From contig NZ_PYHR01000002.1 in the NCBI RefSeq assembly GCF_003121705.1, forward strand, positions 1,116,001-1,180,000: a stretch of 64,000 nt of DNA. The letters are read 5' to 3'. Positions 16,661-25,612 of this stretch are shown piece by piece (within the stretch, counting starts at the first letter, position 1; every line of letters begins with the position of its first letter). Below the pieces are notes generated by a model. The model was not told the origin of the DNA and searched no databases. It worked only from the letters and a program-made list of their open reading frames with translations. The DNA comes from Serinibacter arcticus. GTDB taxonomy: Bacteria > Actinomycetota > Actinomycetes > Actinomycetales > Beutenbergiaceae. Made by a program: the position numbers and the translations under genes.

Positions 16661-17929
16661 GTGCCGCTCAACGACGCCCAACGACGTGTCCTCGACGCCC
16701 TCGACGAGGCCGAGCTCGTCGCCGACCTCGTCGCCTCGATCCAGGTGCCCAGCATCACCGGGACCGCGGCCGAGTCCGACCTCCAGCACCGGCAGGCGAC
16801 GGCGCTGACGCGCACCGGGATGGACGTAGACCTCTGGCGCATCGACGTCGAGGCCATCCGGGCGGACCCCGCCTTCCCCGGCGACGAGACCGACCGGAGC
16901 GAGGCCTACGGCGTCGTCGCCACCACGGGGCCCGGACTGCCGGCGCTGGTGCTGCAGGGGCACGTGGACGTCGTGCCCGTCGGCGACCTCGCCAGGTGGG
17001 AGGCGCACGACCCGTTCTCCGGGCGCATCGACGGCGACGTTCTGCACGGCCGCGGCGCGTGCGACATGAAGGCGGGCGTCGCCGTCAACCTCGCCGTCGC
17101 CCGCGCGATCCACCGCTCCGGCGTCCGGCTCGAGCGACCCCTCGCCGTTCACACCGTGGTCTCGGAGGAGGACGGCGGGCTGGGCGCCTTCGCGACGCTG
17201 CAGCGAGGGCACCGCGGCGACGTCGCCGTCATCACCGAGCCGTCGGAGGGGCGGCTCGTCACCGCCAACGCGGGGGCCCTGACGTTCGAGATCGTCGTGC
17301 CCGGCCGGGCCGCGCACGGCAGCTCGCGGCTGTCCGGCTACAGCGCGATCGATGCCTACCTCCCGCTCCACCGCGCGCTGGCCGAGCTGGAGCGCGAGCG
17401 CAACGCCGGCTCCGACCCGCGGTTCCGGGGCAACCCCCTGCCCTACGGCATCTCGGTCGGCACCGTCCACGCGGGCGACTGGGCCAGCAGCGTGCCCGAC
17501 CTGCTGACCGTCACGGGACGCCTCGGCGTCCGGATCGGCGAGGACCCCGCCCACGCGCGCGCCGCCCTCGAGCGAGCTGTTCTCGCGGCCGGCACGCGCG
17601 ACCCCTGGCTGCGCGACCACCCGGCGGTCGTCACCTGGCCCGGCGGGCAGTTCGCCTCCGGGTGGATCGAGCCCGGTCACGCGTTCATCGCCGAGGTGGC
17701 CGACTGCGTCGCCGAGGTCACCGGGGCTCCCCGGCCGGACGAGATGGCTGCGCCCTACGGGTCGGACATGCGTCTGTACAACGGCCTCGGCGGCATCCCG
17801 ACCCTGACCTACGGCCCCGGGGACGTGCGGTTCGCCCACGCCCCGCGCGAGCAGGTCCGCCTGAGCGAGACCATCGACGTCGCCCGCGCGCTGGCCGCCC
17901 TGGCCGCCGCCCGCTGCGGGGCGCACTGA
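16661..17929 (+). CDS. M20-family metallopeptidase (ArgE/DapE-like)
   Basis: 422 residues. Zinc ligands and catalytic residues are in LQGHVDVVP, RGACDMKAG, VVSEEDGG and ITEPSEG, with the last His in RFAHAPREQV near the C-terminus. The dimerisation domain is intact (GRAAHGSSRLSGYSAID). It is most like acetylornithine deacetylase or succinyl-diaminopimelate desuccinylase relatives, but the surrounding genes include no arginine or lysine pathway, so the substrate is open. GTG at 16661 follows TACACT by 6 bp, a leaderless configuration. The 135 bp before it holds nothing else recognisable. Confidence 0.88.
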   Translation: MPLNDAQRRVLDALDEAELVADLVASIQVPSITGTAAESDLQHRQATALTRTGMDVDLWRIDVEAIRADPAFPGDETDRSEAYGVVATTGPGLPALVLQGHVDVVPVGDLARWEAHDPFSGRIDGDVLHGRGACDMKAGVAVNLAVARAIHRSGVRLERPLAVHTVVSEEDGGLGAFATLQRGHRGDVAVITEPSEGRLVTANAGALTFEIVVPGRAAHGSSRLSGYSAIDAYLPLHRALAELERERNAGSDPRFRGNPLPYGISVGTVHAGDWASSVPDLLTVTGRLGVRIGEDPAHARAALERAVLAAGTRDPWLRDHPAVVTWPGGQFASGWIEPGHAFIAEVADCVAEVTGAPRPDEMAAPYGSDMRLYNGLGGIPTLTYGPGDVRFAHAPREQVRLSETIDVARALAALAAARCGAH

Positions 17930-18018
17930 CGCCGTCGAACGTCCACGCCGCCGACGGGCGGCGTGGAAGACTGGTCGGCGGCCTGGGACCCGGGCCGAAC
18001 CCACGCGAAGGAGCACCC

Positions 18019-20601
18019 GTGCCTGGAGAGAACCTCACCCGCGTCGAGGCGCAGCAGCGCGCCGCCGTCGTCACCACCCACAGCTACGACGTCGAGCTCG
18101 ACCTGACCCGCGGGGAGAAGGTGTTCGGATCGCGCACCGTCGCGCGGTTCTCCGCCACCCCCGGCGCCTCGACCTTCATCGACCTCATCGCGCCGCAGGT
18201 GCACACGGTCACGCTGAACGGGCGCGAGCTCGACGTGCACGCGGTGTTCGCCGACTCCCGCCTCCAGCTCGACGACCTCGCGGCCGAGAACGAGCTCGTC
18301 GTCGAGGCGTCCTGCGCCTACATGCACACGGGTGAGGGTCTGCACCGCTTCGTCGACCCCGTCGACGGCGAGGTCTACCTCTACTCGCAGTTCGAGGTCG
18401 CCGACACCCGCCGCGTGTTCGCCGTCTTCGAGCAGCCCGACCTCAAGGCGACCTTCGCCTTCACGGTCACGGCCCCCGCCCACTGGCGCGTCATCTCCAC
18501 CTCCCCCACGCCGGAGCCCGTCGCCGGCGAGGGCGACGTCGCGACCTGGACGTTCGAACCCACCGTGGTCCTGCCCTGCTACGTCACGGCGATCATCGCC
18601 GGCCCGTACGCGGGCGGCGAGGGCGAGCTGACCAGCTCCGACGGACGCACGATCCCGCTCGCCGTCTACTGCCGCGCCAGCCTGGCCGAGCACCTGGACG
18701 TCGAGGAGATCCTCGACGTCACGCGCCGCGGCTTCGCGTTCTACGAGCAGGCGTTCGACTACCCCTACCCGTACCCCAAGTACGACCAGATCTTCGTGCC
18801 CGAGTTCAACGCGGGCGCGATGGAGAACGCCGGCGCGGTGACCTTCCTGGAGAACTACGTCTTCCGGAGCAAGGTCACCGACGCGATGGTCGAGCGCCGC
18901 GCCGTCACGATCCTGCACGAGCTCGCCCACATGTGGTTCGGCGACCTGGTGACGATGAGGTGGTGGAACGACCTCTGGCTGAACGAGTCCTTCGCCGAGT
19001 ACGCCTCGACGCTGGCGACGGCCGAGGCCACGCGCTGGACCTCCGCCTGGACGACGTTCTCCTCGCTCGAGAAGTCCTGGGCGTACAAGCAGGACCAGCT
19101 GCCCTCCACGCACCCGATCGTGGCGGAGATCAACGACCTCGAGGACGTCGAGGTCAACTTCGACGGCATCACCTACGCCAAGGGCGCCTCGGTGCTGCGC
19201 CAGCTCGTGGCGTGGGTCGGGCAGGAGGAGTTCCTCGCCGGCGTCGCCGCCTACTTCAAGGCGCACGCGCACTCCAACACCGAGCTCGTCGACCTGCTGC
19301 GCGAGCTCGAGCGCACCTCCGGCCGCGACCTGTCCGGCTGGAGCGCCCAGTGGTTGGAGAAGGCCGGCGTCACGCTGCTGCGCCCCGACCTGCAGGTCGA
19401 GACGGGTGACGACGGCGTGCGCCGCATCGCCTCGCTCGCGATCGCCCAGGAGGCCCCCGAGGCCTGGCCCACGCTGCGGCCGCACCGGCTCGCGGTGGCG
19501 GGCTACGACGTCGTCGACGGCACGCTGGTCCGCCGGCTGCACCTCGAGCTCGACGTCGACGGCGCGCGCACCGAGGTGCCGCAGTGGACCGGCGAGGTCG
19601 CCCCCGACCTCCTGCTCGTCAACGACGGCGACCTCGCCTACGCGAAGATCCGCCTCGACGACGTCTCGCTCGCCACGGCGCTGTCCTCGCTGCGCGGCTT
19701 CACCGACTCCCTCGCCCGCACCCTGGTGTGGGGCGCCGCGTGGGACATGACGCGCGACGGCGAGTGGCCGGCCCGCAGCTTCGTGGACCTCGTGCTGGGC
19801 AACATCGACGCCGAGACCGACTCCTCCGTCGTCATGGTGCTGCTGCGCCAGCTCAACCAGACCATCGGCGAGCTCGTGGACCCGGCCGTGCGCGGCCAGG
19901 TCGGCGAGCACGCGGCCGATCGGCTGTGGGAGCTCACGACGGCGGCCGCCCCCGGCTCCGACGCGCAGCTGCAGTTCGCCAAGGCGTACGCCCTGCGGGC
20001 CCGCACGGCCGAGCAGCTGGACCGCCTGACCGCCCTGCGCGACGGATCGCTGGACGTCGAGGGCCTCGCGATCGACGTCGACCTGCGGTGGGAGCTGCTC
20101 ACGGCGCTCGTCGCCGGCGGCGCGGCCGGCGAGGCCGAGATCGCCGCCGAGCTGACACGGGACGCGACCGCCAGCGGCGAGCGCGCCGCCGCCGGGGCCC
20201 GGGCCGCGATCGCGACGGCCGAGGCCAAGGAGAGGGTGTGGGCGACGGTGGTCGACGCCGACGAGCTCCCGAACGCCCTGCAGATGGCCACGGTGCTCGG
20301 GTTCTCCCGCACGCACGACCGGTCGCTGACCGTGCCGTTCGCGGAGCGCTACTTCGCGGCGCTCGAGACCGTGTGGGCGGATCGGACCAACGAGATGGCG
20401 CAGAACGTCGTGACGTTCCTGTACCCGTCCTGGCTCGCCGACATCGACACCAGCCACGGCGTCGACGTCGTCGCGCTCACCGACGCGTGGCTCGCCCAGC
20501 TCGGGGACCGGACGCCGGCGCTGCGCCGGCTCGTGATCGAGGCCGCCGACGGCGTGCGCCGCGCGCTGGAGGTGCAGCAGGTCGACCGCGACCACGGCTG
20601 A
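18019..20601 (+). CDS. pepN: Aminopeptidase N (M1 family)
   Basis: 860 residues. It has FNAGAMENAGAVTF (GAMEN at about 266-270), the zinc motif HELAHMWFGDLV (300-304) with the distal Glu in WLNESFAEY, and a C-terminal ERAP1-like helical domain. The start region RVEAQQRAAVVTTHSYDVEL fits actinobacterial PepN. GTG at 18019 follows GAAGGAG by 6 bp; the much longer open frame upstream is a shadow of the M20 gene. It releases N-terminal amino acids from peptides in the cytosol, and with the M13 and M20 enzymes nearby gives a loose cluster of peptidases. A 13-bp hairpin follows. Confidence 0.95.
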   Translation: MPGENLTRVEAQQRAAVVTTHSYDVELDLTRGEKVFGSRTVARFSATPGASTFIDLIAPQVHTVTLNGRELDVHAVFADSRLQLDDLAAENELVVEASCAYMHTGEGLHRFVDPVDGEVYLYSQFEVADTRRVFAVFEQPDLKATFAFTVTAPAHWRVISTSPTPEPVAGEGDVATWTFEPTVVLPCYVTAIIAGPYAGGEGELTSSDGRTIPLAVYCRASLAEHLDVEEILDVTRRGFAFYEQAFDYPYPYPKYDQIFVPEFNAGAMENAGAVTFLENYVFRSKVTDAMVERRAVTILHELAHMWFGDLVTMRWWNDLWLNESFAEYASTLATAEATRWTSAWTTFSSLEKSWAYKQDQLPSTHPIVAEINDLEDVEVNFDGITYAKGASVLRQLVAWVGQEEFLAGVAAYFKAHAHSNTELVDLLRELERTSGRDLSGWSAQWLEKAGVTLLRPDLQVETGDDGVRRIASLAIAQEAPEAWPTLRPHRLAVAGYDVVDGTLVRRLHLELDVDGARTEVPQWTGEVAPDLLLVNDGDLAYAKIRLDDVSLATALSSLRGFTDSLARTLVWGAAWDMTRDGEWPARSFVDLVLGNIDAETDSSVVMVLLRQLNQTIGELVDPAVRGQVGEHAADRLWELTTAAAPGSDAQLQFAKAYALRARTAEQLDRLTALRDGSLDVEGLAIDVDLRWELLTALVAGGAAGEAEIAAELTRDATASGERAAAGARAAIATAEAKERVWATVVDADELPNALQMATVLGFSRTHDRSLTVPFAERYFAALETVWADRTNEMAQNVVTFLYPSWLADIDTSHGVDVVALTDAWLAQLGDRTPALRRLVIEAADGVRRALEVQQVDRDHG

Positions 20602-20615
20602 GCAGCGGTTCCGAT

Positions 20616-20651
20616 CGCACGGGCGGCGTCCTCCGGGGCGCCGCCCGTGCG
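20616..20651 (+). terminator. Hairpin terminator after pepN
   Basis: CGCACGGGCGGCG pairs perfectly with CGCCGCCCGTGCG (13 bp) around a 10-nt loop, 14 bp past the pepN stop codon. Confidence 0.8.
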
Positions 20652-20657
20652 GCGTTC

Positions 20658-20700
20658 GGGGGTGGTCGGGGCGGTGGTCGGTCGGGCGGTGGTCGGTCGG
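20658..20700. repeat. Short tandem repeat of 15 bp
   Basis: GCGGTGGTCGGTCGG occurs twice exactly (20671-20685, 20686-20700), preceded by a degenerate third copy (GGGGGTGGTCGGG). It lies between the convergent pepN and EIIA genes and encodes nothing. Confidence 0.8.
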
Positions 20701-20710
20701 GCCGGGCGGC

Positions 20711-21181
20711 TCAGCCGATCGCGACGGCGAGCACCGGCGTCCCGGCCGCGACCCGCGTCCCGGGCTCGACCAGCGCACGCACGTGCGCCGGGTCCGCCTG
20801 CATCGCCACGACGGGGCTCACGAGGCTCAGGCCCGCGGCGCGGGCGACAGCGAGGTCCCAGGTGACGAGCGCCTGGCCGGCGCGCACGACGTCGCCGTCG
20901 GCCGCGTGCACGGTGAAGCCCTCGCCCGTCAGGCCCACGGTGTCGATGCCGAGGTGCAGGAGCACCCCGAGCCCGCCGGTGGCCTCGAGGGCCGCGGCGT
21001 GCGGGTGCATCTTGGCGATCGTGCCGTCGCACGGCGAGAGGACCTCGAGGAGGTGCGCGTCGCCGTCGGGCACGAGCGCGAGACCCGGCCCCATCATCGC
21101 CGAGGCGAACACCTCGTCCGGGACGTCCCCCAGCGCGAGGACCGCGCCGTCGAACGGCGCCAGCAGCAGGAGCTCAGCCAC
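20711..21181 (-). CDS. PTS EIIA component, glucose/N-acetylglucosamine family
   Basis: 156 residues, a stand-alone EIIA-Glc-type domain. The phosphorylated His is in GVLLHLGIDTV (about H76), with the second active-site His in KMHPHAAAL. It takes phosphate from HPr and passes it to an EIIB; a matching soluble EIIB gene lies 3.6 kb away, and no EIIC is in the window. Its start overlaps the malQ stop by 8 bp, so the two are translationally coupled. The coupling suggests EIIA is made with maltodextrin metabolism, either for transport or for regulation of it. Confidence 0.9.
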   Translation of the reverse strand: MAELLLLAPFDGAVLALGDVPDEVFASAMMGPGLALVPDGDAHLLEVLSPCDGTIAKMHPHAAALEATGGLGVLLHLGIDTVGLTGEGFTVHAADGDVVRAGQALVTWDLAVARAAGLSLVSPVVAMQADPAHVRALVEPGTRVAAGTPVLAVAIG

Positions 21182-23372
21182 GCTCGTCCGCGACGCGCCG
21201 CATCGCGGTGTCGACGACGGAGGTCAGCGAGTCGAACCGGCTCACCTGGGCGAGGTCCTCCATGAGGATGGCGTTGCCGGCCGAGTCGGCCAGCGGGATC
21301 TGCCAGTTGGGGTACTCGGTGTTGGTGCCGGGCTGGTTCTGCGCCCGCCGCTCCCCCACCGCGTCCACCAGCGCGACGCCGAACAGCACCGAGTCCGACG
21401 CGATCAGGTACAGGTGCAGGGCCTCGACGATCTCGCGCTCGGTCGGGTGCTCCCCGATGAGCCCGCGGTCGCGCAGCATCCCGAGCATGACGGCGCGCTC
21501 GCGCTCGGCGCCCGCCCGCACCTGCTCCACCGGCTCCGTGAGCAGTCCCAGGCGCGCGCGCAGGTCGACGTGCTCGCCGGCGAGGTAGCCGGCGGTCGGC
21601 GGCAGGTCGTGGGTGTTGACCGTGGCCAGCAGGAGCCGGCGGTAGTGCTCGGGCGCGGTCGGGCGGTCGCCGTCGTACTCGAACCACAGCACGGACGTGC
21701 CGAGCACACCGCGCGAGGAGAGGTAGTCGCGCACCCACGGCTCGACGTTGCCGAGGTCCTCACCGATCACGACGGCGCCGGCCCGGTGCGCCTCGAGCGC
21801 CAGGACGCCGATCATCGCCTCGTGGTCGTAGCGCACGTACGTGCCGGCGGCGGCGCCGAGACCGGCCGGGATCCACCAGAGCCGGAAGAAGCCGATGATG
21901 TGGTCGATCCGCAGGGCGCCGGCGTTGCGGAGCAGGCCGCGGATCATGTCGCGCAGCGGCGCGTAGCCCGAGCGGGCGAGCGCGTCGGGCCGCCACGGCG
22001 GCTGCGACCAGTCCTGGCCCTGCTGGTTGTACATGTCCGGCGGGGCGCCGACGGAGATCCCGGGCGCGAACATCCGGCGCATCGACCAGGAGTCGGCGCC
22101 GGAGGGGTGCACGCCCACCGCGAGGTCGTGCATGATCCCGATCTTCATGCCGGCGGCGAGGCCGGCCGCCTGGGCGGCCGCCAGCTGCTCGTCGGCCACC
22201 CACTGCAGCCAGGAGTAGAAGTCCACCCGGTCGGCGAGGTCGCGGCGCAGCTGGGCGACGAGGTCGCTGGTCGCGTCGTCGGCCGCCTCGGGGCGCATCG
22301 TCCCCTCGTAGTGCTCCTCGATCGCGCACCAGAGCGCGAAGTCGGCCAGGCTGCGGCCCTCGCGGGCGACGAACCCCTCGTAGGAGCGCTGGCGCCCGGC
22401 CGAGCGCGGGGCGCGGAAGAGCACCTCGAGGGCGGCCTTCTTCGCGGCCCACGCGGCGTCGCGGTCGAGCCGGTCGGGGTCGGTGTTGGAGTCGCTGACG
22501 CTGTCGTGGCTCCACTCGACCAGGGCGCGCTGGCTGCTGGGCAGGTAGGCGGCCTCGCGCACGTCCTCGGGACGGATGTAGAGCGGCGAGACGAAGCGCC
22601 GCGTCGCCGGCAGGTACGGCGAGGGCTCGATGCGCCCCACGACCTCGGCGGCGTGGATCGGGTTGATCAGGAGGAAGTCCGCGCCGCGGTCGCCCGCGAT
22701 GTCGGCGAGGTCACCGAGGTCGGCGAAGTCACCGATGCCCCAGGACGCCTTCGATCGGACGGAGTACATCTGGGCCATGAGGCCCCAGGCGCGGTCGCCG
22801 TACCCGGGCCGCAGCGGGGTGACGTCGAGACGCTCGGGGGTGACGGCGAGCACGCAGACGGCGTCGCGGTCGACGCCCCGTCCGCTGTGGCCGCCGGAGC
22901 CGGCGGCGCGCTGGGTGGCGCGGAGCTCGTGCCAGCCGAGGGGGACGTCGTCGGGCAGGTGCACGGTGAGGCGCCAGGTGGTGACGCCGTCGACGGCCCG
23001 GCTCTCGGGCTCCTGGTCGGGAACCACCAGCTCGCGCGTCGTCCCGTCCTCGAGGTGGAGCACGACGGCGACGTCGTGGCCGTCAGCGACGTGCAGGTTC
23101 ACCGGGGCCTCGGCGCCGAGGCGGATCACGAGCGACGGCGGCACGAGCGCGCGCCAGGGCGCCAGCTCCGCCTCGGCGAGCGAGGCGTCGACCTGGTCGG
23201 GGGTGAACGTGGCGACCCCCATCGCGCCGAGCACGGCGCGGAGCGTCGCGGCGGGGACGTGCACGAGGTCGCCGAAGAAGGAGTAGTACTCGGTGGCGAT
23301 GCCGTACGAGGCGGCGAGGGCGACCAGGGCCTCGGACGGGACGTCCGGGCTCTGCGAGTCGTCGCTGGTCAT
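21174..23372 (-). CDS. malQ: 4-alpha-glucanotransferase (amylomaltase)
   Basis: GH77 enzyme that transfers alpha-1,4-glucan chains between maltodextrins and releases glucose. The 732-residue protein has YSVRSKASWGIGDFADLGDL, FLLINPIHAAEVV, LRIDHIIGFFRLWWIP (nucleophile Asp), VVIGEDLGNVEPWV (acid/base Glu) and NTHDLPPTAGYL. An N-terminal beta-sandwich domain of about 220 residues precedes the barrel, as is usual in actinobacterial MalQ. ATG at 23372 follows AAAGGGA. EIIA overlaps its end. Confidence 0.95.
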   Translation of the reverse strand: MTSDDSQSPDVPSEALVALAASYGIATEYYSFFGDLVHVPAATLRAVLGAMGVATFTPDQVDASLAEAELAPWRALVPPSLVIRLGAEAPVNLHVADGHDVAVVLHLEDGTTRELVVPDQEPESRAVDGVTTWRLTVHLPDDVPLGWHELRATQRAAGSGGHSGRGVDRDAVCVLAVTPERLDVTPLRPGYGDRAWGLMAQMYSVRSKASWGIGDFADLGDLADIAGDRGADFLLINPIHAAEVVGRIEPSPYLPATRRFVSPLYIRPEDVREAAYLPSSQRALVEWSHDSVSDSNTDPDRLDRDAAWAAKKAALEVLFRAPRSAGRQRSYEGFVAREGRSLADFALWCAIEEHYEGTMRPEAADDATSDLVAQLRRDLADRVDFYSWLQWVADEQLAAAQAAGLAAGMKIGIMHDLAVGVHPSGADSWSMRRMFAPGISVGAPPDMYNQQGQDWSQPPWRPDALARSGYAPLRDMIRGLLRNAGALRIDHIIGFFRLWWIPAGLGAAAGTYVRYDHEAMIGVLALEAHRAGAVVIGEDLGNVEPWVRDYLSSRGVLGTSVLWFEYDGDRPTAPEHYRRLLLATVNTHDLPPTAGYLAGEHVDLRARLGLLTEPVEQVRAGAERERAVMLGMLRDRGLIGEHPTEREIVEALHLYLIASDSVLFGVALVDAVGERRAQNQPGTNTEYPNWQIPLADSAGNAILMEDLAQVSRFDSLTSVVDTAMRRVADERG

Positions 23373-23467
23373 GGGTGTCCCTTTCTCACGAGCTCCGTCG
23401 ATCCTGCCAGACCGTGCGCGTCCCGGGCTCCCAGACTCCGCAGGCGCGCCGCACGTAACCTGGGCGC

Positions 23468-24346
23468 GTGGACCCTACCGACGTGAGCTCGACGATCGAC
23501 TACCTCTCCGGGGCACCCCTGCGGGCCGGCATCATCATCGCGATCGGCGCGGTGACGGTGGTGGTCGCACGGTGGGTGCTGGGCCGGATCGTGCGTCGGC
23601 TGAGCCGGGCACCGCTGCCGACCGTCGACACGTCCGGCAGGTTCACCGTCACGCTCGGGTCAGTCCCCGACGACCACGCGCGCGTCCGTCGGCTCAAGAC
23701 TCTGCACCAGCTGCTCGCCTCGGTCATCACCGTCGTGGTGGCCGTCGTGGTCGTCTCGATGGTCCTGTCGGAGTTCGGCGTCGACATCGCTCCGCTCATC
23801 GCTTCGGCCGGCGTGGTCGGCGTCGCCCTCGCGTTCGGTGCCCAGTCGCTGGTCTCGGACCTCCTGGCGGGCCTGTTCATGCTGGTCGAGAACCAGTACA
23901 ACGTCGGCGACCGGGTCGAGCTCGGGGCGCTCGGCAGCACCCTCGCGAACGGGACGATCGAGGAGGTCGGGCTGCGCGTGACCACCCTGCGCGACGACGA
24001 CGGCCGGCTCTGGTACGTCCGCAACGGCCAGATCCTGCGGGTCGCGAACGAGTCGCAGGGCTGGTCGCTCGCCGTCGTCGACGTGGCCCTCGCCCCCGAG
24101 ACCGAGATCAGCGAGGCGCGGGACCTCGTCCAGGACCTCGTGACGTCGGTGCTGGCCGAGCCGTCCCTCGCCGACGCGGTGCTGCCCGACCGTCCGCCGA
24201 CCGTCCGCGTGAGCGACATCTCCGCGACGTCGGCCGTGCTCCAGGTGCGCGCGCACGCCCAGCCCGGACAGAACCAGCGGGTGGCGTCGGTGCTGCGCCG
24301 TCGCCTCTACGCGGAGTTCACCAGCCGGGGGATCAAGCTCGCCTGA
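23468..24346 (+). CDS. MscS-family mechanosensitive ion channel
   Basis: 292 residues. Three membrane helices: GIIIAIGAVTVVVARWVLG, ASVITVVVAVVVVSMVLSEF, then the pore helix segment LIASAGVVGVALAFGAQSLV. The beta domain follows (NVGDRVELGALG, GTIEEVGLRVTTLRDDDG) with a mixed alpha-beta C-domain. It opens on hypo-osmotic shock and releases solutes. GTG at 23468 stands 6 bp after TAACCT (23456-23461), so a leaderless message is likely. It is divergent from malQ. Confidence 0.93.
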   Translation: MDPTDVSSTIDYLSGAPLRAGIIIAIGAVTVVVARWVLGRIVRRLSRAPLPTVDTSGRFTVTLGSVPDDHARVRRLKTLHQLLASVITVVVAVVVVSMVLSEFGVDIAPLIASAGVVGVALAFGAQSLVSDLLAGLFMLVENQYNVGDRVELGALGSTLANGTIEEVGLRVTTLRDDDGRLWYVRNGQILRVANESQGWSLAVVDVALAPETEISEARDLVQDLVTSVLAEPSLADAVLPDRPPTVRVSDISATSAVLQVRAHAQPGQNQRVASVLRRRLYAEFTSRGIKLA

Positions 24347-24386
24347 GGGTCCGGCGCCACGTGCGCGGGCGCAGGTTCGACCGCGC

Positions 24387-24665
24387 GACCGCGCCCTTGT
24401 GGTCGCCCCCTCCGCGCGACCGCGCCCTCGTGGGCGCCCCCTCCACGCCAGCGCGCCCTCGTGGTCGCGAGTCAGCGCGATCCGCGACCACAAGGACGCG
24501 GCACCACGACCCCAACGACCACAAGGGCACGGTCAGGACACACGTGCGCGACCGCGCCCTTGGGGTCGCCCCTCCGCACGACCGCGCCCTCGTGGTCGCG
24601 AATCCGCGCGATCCGCGACCACAAGGGCGCGGCACCAGGACCCCGACGACCACAAGGGCGCGGCC
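24387..24665. repeat. Cluster of nine 20-bp elements in a duplicated palindromic unit
   Basis: The element GACCGCGCCCTYGTGGTCGC occurs five times on the plus strand (starts 24387, 24418, 24449, 24550, 24580) and four times inverted (starts 24484, 24515, 24615, 24646). Neighbouring same-strand copies are 30-31 bp apart, close to three helical turns. The block F-F-R-R at 24418-24534 is repeated at 24550-24665 with an offset of 130-132 bp. The inner F and R copies form hairpins of about 19 bp (e.g. 24582-24633). It fills most of the gap between convergent mscS and EIIB and has no coding potential. Confidence 0.9.
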
Positions 24666-24690
24666 GGGCCCGAGGGGCGCGACGCAGCAA

Positions 24691-24737
24691 CGCCGAAGGG
24701 GCGACGACGCCGGTCTGGCGTCGTCGCCCCTTCGGCG
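24691..24737 (-). terminator. Perfect 21-bp stem terminator
   Basis: Arms 24691-24711 (starting CGCCGAAGGGGCG) and 24717-24737 are exactly complementary over 21 bp with a GGTCT loop. It starts 22 bp past the EIIB stop codon and can also stop mscS transcription from the other side. Confidence 0.85.
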
Positions 24738-24758
24738 ACTGCGGGTGCTGCGGGTGGA

Positions 24759-24989
24759 TCAGCGAAGCGCGTCGAGCCGCGCAGCGAGGTCGTCGGCCTC
24801 CGGGCCGACGACGACCTGCACGACGTTGCCCGATCGCACGACGCCGAAGGCACCGTGCGACTTGAGCGCCGCGTCGTCGACGAGCGCCGGGTCGGCGACC
24901 TCGACGCGGAGCCGCGTGATGCAGGGCTCCACCTCGAGAATGTTCGCCGAACCGCCGAGATCCGCCAGGAACTCCAGCTCCTTGGACAT
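24759..24989 (-). CDS. PTS EIIB component, glucose/N-acetylglucosamine family
   Basis: 76-residue soluble EIIB domain. The phospho-accepting cysteine is in ILEVEPCITRLRVEV (about C23), followed by the typical GAFGVVRSGNVVQVVVGPEAD. ATG at 24989 follows AGGAGG with good spacing. A minus-strand TACAGT (25056-25061) is a likely -10, giving a 5' UTR of about 60 nt. It would relay phosphate from the EIIA encoded behind malQ to a membrane EIIC encoded outside this window. Confidence 0.92.
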   Translation of the reverse strand: MSKELEFLADLGGSANILEVEPCITRLRVEVADPALVDDAALKSHGAFGVVRSGNVVQVVVGPEADDLAARLDALR

Positions 24990-25135
24990 CCATGCCTCCT
25001 GGTAGTGGGTCGAGAGCCACGGCTTCGCGACTCCGCGCCCACCGTGACCTGGGCCACTGTACCGACGCCGAGCCACCCGGCGCACGAACGCCCGAGGCGC
25101 GGAGCACCCCGCGAGGTGCGAACTACCATCGACGG

Positions 25136-25612
25136 GTGACCGTGACGCCCGGACCCGCCTTCCCCAAGCCTGCCGCGACCTTCTACGACGAGGTGGGTGG
25201 GCACGAGACCTTCGCCCTGCTGACGCAACGGTTCTACGACGGCGTCCGCGAGGACGACCTCCTCGCGCCGATGTACCCGGAGGCGGACCTCGAGGGCGCG
25301 CAGTGGCGGCTCGAGGCGTTCCTCGAGCAGTACTGGGGTGGTCCGACCACCTACTCCGCGCAGCGCGGGCACCCGCGGCTGCGGATGCGCCACGCCCCCT
25401 TCGAGGTGACGCCCGCCGCACGCGACCGCTGGCTCGCCCACATGCGCGCGGCGCTGCTGTCGCTCGACCTCCCGCCCCTCCACGAGGCGACCCTGTGGGA
25501 CTACCTCGAGCGCGCCGCGCACGCGATGGTCAACGCCTCGGGGGACCCGGGGCCCGACGGCGACGATCGCCCGTCCCCGCTCGCTCCCCCGCGCGGCGGG
25601 AGCCTCCTGTGA
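25136..25612 (+). CDS. glbO: Truncated hemoglobin, group II (GlbO-like)
   Basis: 158 residues. The sequence FYDEVGGHETFALLTQRFYDGV, then YPEADLEGAQWRLEAFLEQYWGG, then RHAPFEVTPAARDRWLAHM is the GlbO pattern, with the proximal His in MRHAPF and the group II Trp in RDRWLAHM. It binds oxygen or NO at heme. GTG at 25136 follows TACCAT (25124-25129) by 6 bp, a leaderless start. The tail beyond about residue 130 is Pro/Gly-rich and unusual. Its TGA overlaps the GTG of tesB. Confidence 0.93.
   Translation: MTVTPGPAFPKPAATFYDEVGGHETFALLTQRFYDGVREDDLLAPMYPEADLEGAQWRLEAFLEQYWGGPTTYSAQRGHPRLRMRHAPFEVTPAARDRWLAHMRAALLSLDLPPLHEATLWDYLERAAHAMVNASGDPGPDGDDRPSPLAPPRGGSLL

Noticed and set aside
15841-18018. 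Open frame extending pepN about 720 codons upstream
   Set aside because: It overlaps the carboxylesterase and M20 genes in another frame; the SD-preceded GTG at 18019 is the real pepN start.
24387-24665. CRISPR array
   Set aside because: The repeats alternate in orientation, spacers are only about 10 bp and similar to each other, and no cas gene is present.
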